This document shows, one piece after another, positions 29,463 through 35,607 of a stretch of 35,607 nucleotides of DNA (position 1 is its first letter; each line of letters starts with the position of its first letter). The position numbers and the translations under genes were made by a program. Source of the stretch: Pseudomonas viridiflava (GTDB lineage: Bacteria > Pseudomonadota > Gammaproteobacteria > Pseudomonadales > Pseudomonadaceae). The stretch is taken from assembly GCF_900580675.1 (NCBI RefSeq), contig NZ_UTBG01000010.1, positions 1 to 35,607 of the forward strand. The letters are read 5' to 3'. Below the pieces are notes generated by a model. It made no database searches and was not told where the DNA came from. It was given only the letters and a program-made list of their open reading frames with translations.

Positions 29463-30065
29463 TCAGAACTTCAGGGTAGCTGCGGTGGCCGTCGCTTCAA
29501 CACCTTGCTGGCCGCTTGGGCCGATCAGTTGTACCTGAATCTTCCGGGTAGCAGGGAAGGTCTTGAACACCTGGGTGAGGTCGAGGTTGCTCAGGGCGGT
29601 CGGCGTGGCGCAGGTGAATTGGTAGTGGGCGTGGATTTCGCTGTGGTCGTGATGATGCGCGTGGGCGGCGTCTTTGGCGTCATCATCATGATCATCATCG
29701 TCGTGATCAGCTTCGGGCTTGTCGCCGAACAGCGGGCTGTTGAGTTCCTGGGTGCTGACCACGCAACCGGCGGCCTTGGGCAGGTTGAACAGGGTCGCCG
29801 GGTTTTCCAGCTGTTTGCGCGCCGCGGCGACCTTGGCCTTGTCGGCGGCGGAGGTGGCCAGGTGTTCGAAACCGACGAGGTTCATCGCCGGGCTGTCCAG
29901 TTCAAGCTCCAGGGCTTGGCCGTCGAGCACCGCGTTGAGGCGGCCGACCCCGTGTTCGTGGGCACCGAGGCTACCGTGTTCGTGGTCATGGTCGTGCTCG
30001 TCAGCGGCATGGGCGATGGCGAGTGGCAGCAGGGCAAACGGCAAGGCAAGCAACAGACGGCGCAT
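29463..30065 (-). CDS. zrgA: His-rich DUF2796 zinc-binding protein (ZrgA-like)
   Basis: 200 residues. A signal peptide (MRRLLLALPFALLPLAIAHA) is followed by two metal-binding stretches: a His/Asp run at about 22-38 and a His/Asp run at about 120-147, plus the conserved AHEHGVGRLNAVLDG. The family includes Vibrio ZrgA, a periplasmic zinc-binding protein of a zinc-uptake system, and P. aeruginosa PA4063. A Zur-type palindrome lies upstream. The ATG has GGAG 7 nt upstream. Gene symbol by similarity only. It probably binds zinc in the periplasm for the MacB-like transporter encoded downstream. Confidence 0.85.
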   Translation of the reverse strand: MRRLLLALPFALLPLAIAHAADEHDHDHEHGSLGAHEHGVGRLNAVLDGQALELELDSPAMNLVGFEHLATSAADKAKVAAARKQLENPATLFNLPKAAGCVVSTQELNSPLFGDKPEADHDDDDHDDDAKDAAHAHHHDHSEIHAHYQFTCATPTALSNLDLTQVFKTFPATRKIQVQLIGPSGQQGVEATATAATLKF

Positions 30066-30090
30066 GGAAAAGCTCCAGGATATGAAAGTT

Positions 30091-30112
30091 TTGTTATGTG
30101 ATCTTATAACAA
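30091..30112. promoter_or_regulatory. Zur-type operator
   Basis: TTGTTAT (30091-30097) and ATAACAA (30106-30112) are perfect 7-bp inverted arms with an 8-nt centre (GTGATCTT), 26 nt upstream of the zrgA-like start codon. This matches the G/TTATA-TATAAC pattern of proteobacterial Zur boxes. It also lies 86 nt before the divergent small gene, so both could be under zinc control. Confidence 0.8.
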
Positions 30113-30197
30113 TAGTGCCGAGAGTTTGACCGCCCGCTTGGCGTTGCGCAAGCCGCATGGGAGCATGCCTGTCAGAAAAAGTGCAGGAGTAGGGACG

Positions 30198-30545
30198 ATG
30201 TTGCGAATTCGTGGAACCGTCGGCGACTTGCCGGTGGACTTGACCCTGGAGCTGGACGACGCTGATTGGGCGCGACTCGGCGCGCAATTGCAGGCGGCGC
30301 CGGTAACGGCTGCGGCGGCCGCGCCGGTTGCGCCGGTCAAGCAGAGTGATGATCTGTGGCAGAGCGCCCAGGACCTGCTGCGCAACGCCGGGCAACTCAA
30401 CGGCCTGGAATTGCTCGATCAGCTCGAGGGCTTGGCAGGGGATGCCTCGGCGGGCAAGCGCCTGCTGGTGCGCCTGCGCCACAGCGCCAAGGTCAAGGTC
30501 AGCAGCGGCGGGGATACGCCGCTGTACAGCTGGGTCGGCGATTAA
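30198..30545 (+). CDS. Small protein of unknown function
   Basis: A 115-residue acidic-to-neutral cytosolic protein without recognisable family motifs. It begins RIRGTVGDLPVDLTLELDDADW, has an Ala/Pro-rich linker (about 34-46) and ends in a basic, strand-like region. The ATG at 30198 follows GCAGGAG 8 nt upstream; upstream ATGs in the same frame lack such a site. The stop codon shares bases with the stop of the convergent cnoX-like gene (TTAA at 30542-30545). It is divergent from the zinc operon and close to its Zur box, but its codons look native. Confidence 0.75.
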   Translation: MLRIRGTVGDLPVDLTLELDDADWARLGAQLQAAPVTAAAAAPVAPVKQSDDLWQSAQDLLRNAGQLNGLELLDQLEGLAGDASAGKRLLVRLRHSAKVKVSSGGDTPLYSWVGD

Positions 30546-31414
30546 TACAGCGCAGCGAACAGCTTGCGGCGGTACACGGTCACCAGCGGGTGGTCATTGC
30601 CCAGCAGTTCGAACACTTGCAGCAACGTCTTGTGCGGCAGGCCTTCGCTGTAGCTGCGGTTGCGGATAAACAGCTTGAGCAAACCTTCCAGCGCCGCGTC
30701 GTACTGCTGGCGCGCGAGTTGCTGGATGCTCAGCTGATAGGCCGCTTCGTCGTCCTGCGGGTTTTGCGCCAGGCGGCTTTTCAGGTCGGCGGCGTCCGGC
30801 AGGTCGGCCGCCTGGCGCAGAAAGGTGATTTGCGCCTTGGCGCCGGCGAGGGCGGCTTTGTGGTCATCGCTTTTCACGGCGTCGAGCACCGCCTGGGCTT
30901 CGCCCAACTCACCGCGTTCGGCCAGGCAGCGTGCATACAGAATCAGCGCGGCGGCGTTGGTGTTGTCCTCGCCCAGCAGTGCGACCAGCAGCGCTTCGGC
31001 GTCGCTGATACGGCCTTCGGCAAACAGCGCCTGGGCCTGTTCCAGCGGGTCCGCCGCAGGCGGTGGCGGCATTTGCACATGCGGTTCCAGCATCGCGCGC
31101 ACCGCCGACTCCGGCTGCGCCCCGGCAAACCCATCCACCGGCTGCCCATCCTTGAACAGCACCACCGTCGGCAGGCTCTGAATGCCAAACCGCGCAACGA
31201 TATCCTGCTCGGCCTCGCAATCGACCTTGGCCAGCAGCAACTCGCCCTGATAACTCTCGGCAATTTTCGCCAACATCGGCATCAGCGCCTTGCAGGGCGC
31301 GCACCATTCGGCCCAGAAGTCCACGAGCACGGGTTTTTCGAAGGAGTTCTGGATCACTGCCTGCTCAAAGCTGGCGGTGGTGACGTCGAAGATGTACGGC
31401 GTGGGCTCACTCAT
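30542..31414 (-). CDS. cnoX: CnoX/YbbN-like thioredoxin-TPR co-chaperone
   Basis: 290 residues: an N-terminal thioredoxin domain with WCAPC (Cys38, Cys41) and cis-Pro motif SLPTVV, and a C-terminal TPR-like helical repeat region (about 120-290). E. coli CnoX (YbbN) is a holdase that hands clients to GroEL/DnaK and protects them under bleach; it has SxxC, while this one keeps CxxC and may be redox-active. The ATG at 31414 starts the conserved part; the open frame continues upstream without homology. Convergent with the 115-residue gene, with overlapping stops. Confidence 0.87.
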   Translation of the reverse strand: MSEPTPYIFDVTTASFEQAVIQNSFEKPVLVDFWAEWCAPCKALMPMLAKIAESYQGELLLAKVDCEAEQDIVARFGIQSLPTVVLFKDGQPVDGFAGAQPESAVRAMLEPHVQMPPPPAADPLEQAQALFAEGRISDAEALLVALLGEDNTNAAALILYARCLAERGELGEAQAVLDAVKSDDHKAALAGAKAQITFLRQAADLPDAADLKSRLAQNPQDDEAAYQLSIQQLARQQYDAALEGLLKLFIRNRSYSEGLPHKTLLQVFELLGNDHPLVTVYRRKLFAALY

Positions 31415-31486
31415 GGGGCGTCTCGAATAAAGCGGGAATGGCGCAACTATAAGGGCTGGCACGGTTGACCGAAAGCAGCAGGATGC

Positions 31487-32488
31487 TCACGTGCCAGGCG
31501 CTTGCCAAAAAGGGTCTCGATACCAGTCATGAGGAAAGCCCATCGCCTTAAGGCTTACGTCGGGGAACTCGCTGATCAGCTGATATAAGTTGCGGCCCCA
31601 GTGAGTGTGCGGGCTTACCTGCTGCATCAAGTGGTTGAGAATGCAGAGCGCCGAGAATATGCGGCTGTGTGGTCCTGGTTGAAGTAGATGTTCCGGCCAG
31701 GAAAAGTTGGCTTTCTTCGGCAGTTCAGGACGGATCCCCTGCTCGCGGTTCCACATTCGCGAATGATGAGCGCAAATGTTTCGGATGGTAGTCAGTGTGT
31801 GTAGCCATGATTGCATGAGCGGCGCCGGAAGCATCAGGCACCTGGCAATGGCTTTCTTGTCGGCATCCCTGGCTAGCCCCTTATACAGGTGGGACAGGTC
31901 GCCCAGTGTCAGCTCTTCCAGCATGGCCCAGCCAGGCATCAGGGTTGGATGGGCATAGGTCACTGGATAGTGCCGGGCGTAGCTTTCTTTTGCCCTCTGG
32001 CGTTTAAGCGTTTCTTTCCTATTGTCGCTGGCATTTGATCTATCAATGCGTTCGCATTCGCGTTGATAGTCACGCATTGCGGTAGTTTGTTTGATGGACA
32101 GCCCTGTCAGCAGACGCTGATGATCAAACATAGGGTGAAACATCTGTGGGTTGATGTACCAATGGCTGCCATGGGCTGGCCCCATATGGTTGCTGATAAC
32201 CGAGCGCGATGCTACTTCGACGCGTTCCAGGGCATCCATGGTCAGTAAGCGAAGCCGGCGGTCGAAGTCGTAGAGGCGGGTCAACTGACGAAACTGGCTA
32301 CCGTCACGGAATTGATGATCGAGGTCTTCCGCCTTTTGGAACGGCCGCATGTAAGGGCTGAGCCGAAAAAAGCTAACGGATTGCAGAAAAAGCTCAGCGC
32401 TAGCCTCATTTTGAATAATCAGTCCGCGAGCCTTGAGCAGCTCCAACTGGGCAGGAACGGTGATTGCAGATTTGCTGAAGGACCTCAT
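31487..32488 (-). CDS. Abi_2 (AbiF/AbiD-type) HEPN abortive-infection protein
   Basis: A 333-residue cytosolic protein with all hallmarks of the Abi_2 family: LLKARGLIIQN (18-27), FFRLSPYMRPF (40-50), LYDFDRRLRLLTMDALERVEVASRS (about 72-96), PGWAMLEELTLGDLSHLYKG (185-204) and the HEPN motif RNICAH (Arg236, His241). HEPN domains are often RNases, and family members block phage growth. The ATG at 32488 is at the start of homology. It is preceded by a terminator-ended structured RNA, and its start codon lies in a hairpin, with no clear Shine-Dalgarno. The gene is more A/T-rich than its neighbours, suggesting transfer. No phage or insertion sequences flank it. Confidence 0.85.
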   Translation of the reverse strand: MRSFSKSAITVPAQLELLKARGLIIQNEASAELFLQSVSFFRLSPYMRPFQKAEDLDHQFRDGSQFRQLTRLYDFDRRLRLLTMDALERVEVASRSVISNHMGPAHGSHWYINPQMFHPMFDHQRLLTGLSIKQTTAMRDYQRECERIDRSNASDNRKETLKRQRAKESYARHYPVTYAHPTLMPGWAMLEELTLGDLSHLYKGLARDADKKAIARCLMLPAPLMQSWLHTLTTIRNICAHHSRMWNREQGIRPELPKKANFSWPEHLLQPGPHSRIFSALCILNHLMQQVSPHTHWGRNLYQLISEFPDVSLKAMGFPHDWYRDPFWQAPGT

Positions 32489-32508
32489 GCCCAAAAAGTA
32501 CCGGGCAT

Positions 32509-32570
32509 AAAAAACCCGCACAATTTGTGCTTGGTTACTGATGCAACCAGAGGCATGGCGGGTGTATTGC
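32509..32570 (-). ncRNA. Candidate structured RNA upstream of abiF-like gene
   Basis: On the minus strand ACCCGC (32563-32558) pairs with GCGGGT (32519-32514) to enclose a TGGTT...AACCA hairpin (32532-32536 with 32545-32549), and the stem is followed by six T residues (32514-32509): a terminator-like 3' end just upstream of the abi gene. A second small hairpin GCACA/TGTGC (32518-32530) overlaps the main stem and may be an alternative. The 5' end (about 32570) is inferred from a promoter match. An 'abiF RNA motif' upstream of abiF genes has been described by comparative genomics; I could not test membership. Confidence 0.6.
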
Positions 32571-32575
32571 TGCGA

Positions 32576-32604
32576 AGACTAGGTACCGGCTCGGGTTTTT
32601 GCAA
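32576..32604 (-). promoter_or_regulatory. Candidate promoter of the abi RNA
   Basis: On the minus strand TTGCAA (32604-32599), a 17-nt spacer, then TAGTCT (32581-32576), which keeps the three most conserved -10 positions. It predicts a transcript of about 60 nt ending at the T-tract at 32509. The match is moderate. Confidence 0.35.
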
Positions 32605-32662
32605 GGCCTTTGCGTGTTCAGCGATAAGCGAAACTGTATGGAGAGGCATGCAGGTCGATTGT

Positions 32663-32700
32663 CCAGGCAGCGTGCGAAGGAGGGCATTTTCCATGCCTGG
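32663..32700. repeat. Inverted repeat between abi RNA and methyltransferase gene
   Basis: CCAGGCA (32663-32669) and TGCCTGG (32694-32700) are perfect 7-bp arms with an inner ATTTTCCAT-containing loop that can itself pair (GCAT with ATGC). No T-tract follows. It could be an operator for the abi module or part of a longer RNA. Confidence 0.35.
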
Positions 32701-32751
32701 CCTTTTGCTGTGTTAATCATTCTATTGCTGCAAATTTGTAACGCGTTGGGT

Positions 32752-33405
32752 TCAACGCCGCGAATGGTACAGGCTCACCTTGCGAAACGCCCACGGCTCG
32801 GCCAGGTCAGGCAATGTCAGCGCATCGAGTATCTCCAGCCGCAGGTAATGCGGGTGCTGGAAGTCGCGCACGCGTGAATCCGCCACCAGTGCTTCGCGGC
32901 CGCGTGTCAGGAACTGATCGAGCAGGGGCAGGTTGGCACGGTCGTAGAGCACGTCGGCGACCAGGATCAGGTCGAAGCGGTCGGCTTCGGCGAAAAAGTC
33001 CGCTGAATAACCCAGCTCGACACCATTGAGCTCGGCATTCGCCCGGCACGCGGCCAATGCCAGCGGGTCGAGGTCGCAGGCAACCACTTCCAGGGCCCCG
33101 GCCTTGACGGCGGCAATCGCGGCCACGCCGGAGCCGGCGCCAAAATCCAGCACGCGTTTACCTGCAACCCATTCAGGGTTCGCCGCCAAATACCGCGCGA
33201 GCGCCAGGCCGCTGGCCCAGCAAAAACTCCAGTAGGGCGGCTCGTGCAGGATGCGCCGGGTTTCTTCGGGGCTGAAGGCGCGGTCCATGTTGTCCGCATC
33301 CAGCAGCCACAGCGACAGCGCGGTGCCCGGCAGCGGGCAGGGCACCAGGTGCGCGTCGCCGATCAGTTCACTCAGCGCCGCTTGCAGGTCCAGCGGTGGC
33401 GTCAC
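32752..33405 (-). CDS. METTL20/ETFB-lysine-like methyltransferase
   Basis: 217 residues of the seven-beta-strand methyltransferase fold: the family lead PPYWSFCWASGLALARYL (57-73), motif I VLDFGAGSGVA (85-95), acidic ACDLDP and the post-II segment DVLYDRANLP (151-160). Bacterial METTL20-like enzymes methylate lysines of the electron-transfer flavoprotein beta subunit or are annotated as PrmA-like; the substrate here is unproved. It starts with GTG overlapping the stop of the lipoprotein gene by 4 nt (GTGA). Co-transcribed with the lipoprotein gene but with no evident functional link. Confidence 0.82.
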   Translation of the reverse strand: MTPPLDLQAALSELIGDAHLVPCPLPGTALSLWLLDADNMDRAFSPEETRRILHEPPYWSFCWASGLALARYLAANPEWVAGKRVLDFGAGSGVAAIAAVKAGALEVVACDLDPLALAACRANAELNGVELGYSADFFAEADRFDLILVADVLYDRANLPLLDQFLTRGREALVADSRVRDFQHPHYLRLEILDALTLPDLAEPWAFRKVSLYHSRR

Positions 33406-33857
33406 GGGGCCTTGACGAGTTGCAGGGGACCGGTGGTCTGGGTGATCGCCTGGGTGATGCGCACGGCGGGCAGGTGCAGGATCAGTTGGCCGGACTGGCT
33501 GGCGCGACCGCGCAACTCAACCCGTGCACCGGCCGGAAAGGCTTCGGGGTTGTAGCGCAAACGGAATGCCAGGGGCTGGCCGTTGCCGGTGAGTACGCTG
33601 CTCGCCAGCAGTTGTTGCGGGCGCGAGCGGTCATCAATCACCAGCAGGGCCATCTCGACTTCGGCACCGGCCGGCACGTTGGTCAGGCTGCCGCTGATTT
33701 CACGCTGGTAGGCGGGCAGGGGGCCCATGTCTTCAATGCCGGGGACTTTTTTCTCTTGTGCAGGGACCGGTTGCGGCGCTGCGGGCTTGGGGGCTTCGCT
33801 GCTGCAGGCGACCAGAACACTGAACAAGGTAAGCAAAACAAGTGGTCGTAACTGCAT
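33402..33857 (-). CDS. YbaY-like lipoprotein
   Basis: A 151-residue predicted lipoprotein: signal [18 protein letters not shown] with Cys18 in the lipobox LVAC, a short Pro/Ala/Lys linker, then a beta-sandwich-like domain ([25 protein letters not shown]... [22 protein letters not shown]) that matches YbaY/type III secretion-pilotin-like lipoproteins. The ATG at 33857 is preceded by TGGAG 6 nt upstream. The function is unknown; probably periplasmic and outer-membrane anchored. First gene of the pair with the methyltransferase. Confidence 0.8.
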   Translation of the reverse strand: MQLRPLVLLTLFSVLVACSSEAPKPAAPQPVPAQEKKVPGIEDMGPLPAYQREISGSLTNVPAGAEVEMALLVIDDRSRPQQLLASSVLTGNGQPLAFRLRYNPEAFPAGARVELRGRASQSGQLILHLPAVRITQAITQTTGPLQLVKAP

Positions 33858-33996
33858 GTACGGCTCCAGAAAGGGCAAAATCCGTGACTTGAAAAATATG
33901 AAACATAATCGTCAGCCTATATACCGTAAAGGCTATGGCTTGTCTTGCCACGGGGATGCGCTACCATGGCCCTCCCTTTTTTTGTTGCCTGCCACC

Positions 33997-34467
33997 ATGC
34001 ACTGTCCCTTCTGCGGTGCCAACGACACCAAGGTCATTGATTCGCGTCTGGTCGCCGAGGGCGATCAAGTACGCCGCCGGCGTGAATGCCTGGCCTCTGG
34101 CTGCGGTGAACGTTTCACCACCTTCGAAACCGCCGAATTGGTATTGCCACGTCTGATCAAGTCCGACGGCAGCCGCCAGCCTTTCGACGAAGACAAACTG
34201 CGCGCCGGTATGCAGCGCGCGCTGGAAAAACGCCCGGTGAGTGTCGAGCGGCTGGAGGCGGCGCTGGTGCATATCAAGCACAAGCTGCGCGCGACCGGCG
34301 AGCGCGAGGTCAAGAGCCTGGTGGTTGGAGAACTGGTGATGGGCGAGCTGCAAAAGCTCGACGAAGTCGCCTATATCCGTTTCGCCTCGGTGTATCGCCG
34401 CTTCCAGGACCTCAATGAGTTCCGCGAAGAGATCGACCGCCTGGCCCGTGAGCCTGCCAAACAATGA
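33997..34467 (+). CDS. nrdR: NrdR, ribonucleotide reductase repressor
   Basis: A 156-residue repressor with a zinc ribbon (Cys3, Cys6, Cys31, Cys36) and an ATP-cone (about 49-139, [22 protein letters not shown]...). It senses ATP/dATP and represses nrd promoters. The second zinc pair reads C-LASG-C instead of the usual C-x2-C, two residues longer than E. coli and P. aeruginosa NrdR as I remember them; the rest is highly conserved. The ATG begins the invariant MHCPFC. Its stop overlaps the ribD start by 4 nt. No NrdR box is obvious in its own leader. Confidence 0.95.
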   Translation: MHCPFCGANDTKVIDSRLVAEGDQVRRRRECLASGCGERFTTFETAELVLPRLIKSDGSRQPFDEDKLRAGMQRALEKRPVSVERLEAALVHIKHKLRATGEREVKSLVVGELVMGELQKLDEVAYIRFASVYRRFQDLNEFREEIDRLAREPAKQ

Positions 34468-35600
34468 ATGCGCCCTCTGCTGAACAGGCTGTGCTCGACG
34501 CCCATTACATGGCCCGTGCCCTCGAACTGGCGCGCAACGGCCTGTACACCACGCACCCCAACCCACGGGTCGGTTGCGTAATTGTGCGCGATGGGCAGAT
34601 TGTCGGCGAAGGCTGGCACGTGCGCACCGGCGAGCCCCATGCGGAAGTGCACGCCCTGCGCGCTGCCGGCGACAAGGCGCGTGGCGCCACGGCCTACGTC
34701 ACCCTCGAACCTTGCAGCCACTATGGTCACACCCCGCCGTGCGCCGATGCGCTGGTGAGCGCCGGGCTGGCGCGGGTGGTTGCGGCCATGCAGGACCCCA
34801 ACCCGGAAGTCGCCGGGCGCGGCATGCAGCGCCTGGCCCAGGCCGGGATCGAGACGCGCAGCGGTGTGTTGGAAGGTGAAGCGCGAGCCCTCAACAAGGG
34901 GTTCCTCAAACGCATGGAACACGGCCTGCCCTTTGTGCGGGTCAAGTTGGCGATGAGCCTGGACGGCCGCACCGCGATGGCCAGCGGCGAAAGCCAATGG
35001 ATCACCGGCCCCGCCGCCCGCGCCGCCGTGCAACGCCTGCGCGCCCAGGCCAGCGTGGTCCTGACCGGGGCCGACACGGTGTTGGCCGACGGCGCCCGCC
35101 TGACCGTGCGCGCCGCCGAACTCGGCCTGGACGAAGCCACCACCGCGCTGGCCATGTCGCGCCCGCCGCTGCGTGTGCTGATCGACGGCCGCCTGCGGGT
35201 GCCGCTCAACGCGCCGTTCTTCAAGGCCGGCCCGGCGCTGGTTATCACCTGCGTCACGCCGGAAAACCAGTTCCCGCGCGGCCCCGAATGCCTGGTCGTG
35301 CCAGGCGTGGAAGGCCAGGTCGACCTGCGTTCGGCGCTGGTGGCACTGGCCGCGCGTGGCGTCAACGAAGTGTTGGTGGAAGCGGGCCCAAGCCTGGCCG
35401 GCGCGTTTGCCCAGCAGGGGCTGGTGGACGAGTACGTAATATTCGTCGCCGGCAAGTTCCTCGGCTCCGCCGCTCGGCCTTTGCTGGACTGGCCGCTTGA
35501 GAAACTGGCCGACGCCCCCCAACTCAAGATCATTGAAATGCGCGCTGTAGGCGACGACTGGCGGGTCACTGCCATACCTGTGCCAGCAGCGAGCGTATAA
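34464..35600 (+). CDS. ribD: RibD, bifunctional riboflavin-biosynthesis deaminase/reductase
   Basis: Carries out the second and third steps of riboflavin synthesis. The 378 residues hold an N-terminal zinc cytidine-deaminase domain (HAEV with His59 and Glu61; [11 protein letters not shown] with Cys84 and Cys93) and a C-terminal dihydrofolate-reductase-like reductase ([13 protein letters not shown]..., [20 protein letters not shown]). Full length. The ATG overlaps the nrdR stop (ATGA), the conserved nrdR-ribD arrangement; further rib and nusB genes would be expected downstream beyond the window. The stop lies 7 nt before the window end. Confidence 0.96.
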   Translation: MNAPSAEQAVLDAHYMARALELARNGLYTTHPNPRVGCVIVRDGQIVGEGWHVRTGEPHAEVHALRAAGDKARGATAYVTLEPCSHYGHTPPCADALVSAGLARVVAAMQDPNPEVAGRGMQRLAQAGIETRSGVLEGEARALNKGFLKRMEHGLPFVRVKLAMSLDGRTAMASGESQWITGPAARAAVQRLRAQASVVLTGADTVLADGARLTVRAAELGLDEATTALAMSRPPLRVLIDGRLRVPLNAPFFKAGPALVITCVTPENQFPRGPECLVVPGVEGQVDLRSALVALAARGVNEVLVEAGPSLAGAFAQQGLVDEYVIFVAGKFLGSAARPLLDWPLEKLADAPQLKIIEMRAVGDDWRVTAIPVPAASV

Positions 35601-35607
35601 TTCTGAC

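Noticed and set aside
31450..31475. Sigma54-type promoter (TGGCACGGTTGACC)
   Set aside because: The GG element is present but the GC element (TTGC at the right spacing) is missing.
32521..32877. Short plus-strand open frames beside the abi gene as a protein antitoxin
   Set aside because: They overlap the structured RNA or the methyltransferase gene in antisense, lack Shine-Dalgarno sites and have no antitoxin-like features.

Overview
The window is chromosomal DNA from a fluorescent pseudomonad, most likely the Pseudomonas fluorescens group. The evidence is high G+C, the gene order uvrA / yajR-like MFS / ssb (the order also remembered for P. aeruginosa), nrdR-ribD, a P. aeruginosa PA4063-PA4066-like zinc operon, and four intergenic REPIN-type doublets of the GTGGGAG..GGCTTGC kind typical of this group. 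It carries 26 protein genes I can support. There are no rRNA or tRNA genes, no transposase and no CRISPR array.

Layout. 1-5180: uvrA (minus) diverges from a yajR-like MFS gene followed by ssb and a clear terminator; a LexA-type box sits in the uvrA promoter. 5276-8711: a tam-like methyltransferase, an isochorismatase-fold hydrolase (minus), and an overlapping DUF3182 / alpha-beta hydrolase pair. 8822-12726 (minus): a tightly overlapped DUF72-ybhP-clsB-ybhN membrane-lipid operon. 12896-14098: an AraJ/YdhP-type efflux MFS gene. 14418-20433: a four-gene envelope operon made of an OmpA-like lipoprotein with an extra C-terminal region, a five-TM protein of unknown family, a periplasmic VWA-like protein and a large MscS channel. 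20566-24813: the giant helicase Lhr, divergent from a degenerate RmlD-like gene. 26008-30065 (minus): ompW, then (reading upstream) a DUF3299 protein, an ABC permease, an ABC ATPase and a His-rich DUF2796 zinc protein, preceded by a near-perfect Zur-type palindrome. 30198-31414: a small gene converging, with overlapping stops, on a cnoX/ybbN-like thioredoxin-TPR gene. 31487-32570: an Abi_2/AbiF-type HEPN protein with a candidate structured small RNA just upstream of its start. 32752-33857: a ybaY-like lipoprotein and a METTL20-like methyltransferase. 33997-35600: nrdR-ribD.

The most interesting places are: (1) the AbiF-like HEPN gene with its upstream terminator-ended RNA and a start codon buried in a hairpin, which resembles an RNA-antitoxin / HEPN-toxin defence module; (2) the OmpA / five-TM / VWA / MscS operon, which looks like an undescribed envelope machine linking peptidoglycan to a tension-gated channel; (3) the zinc operon, which has a Zur box upstream and a REPIN between its first and second genes; and (4) NrdR with a widened second zinc knuckle. 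Everything here was read by eye; no similarity search, folding or promoter program was run.
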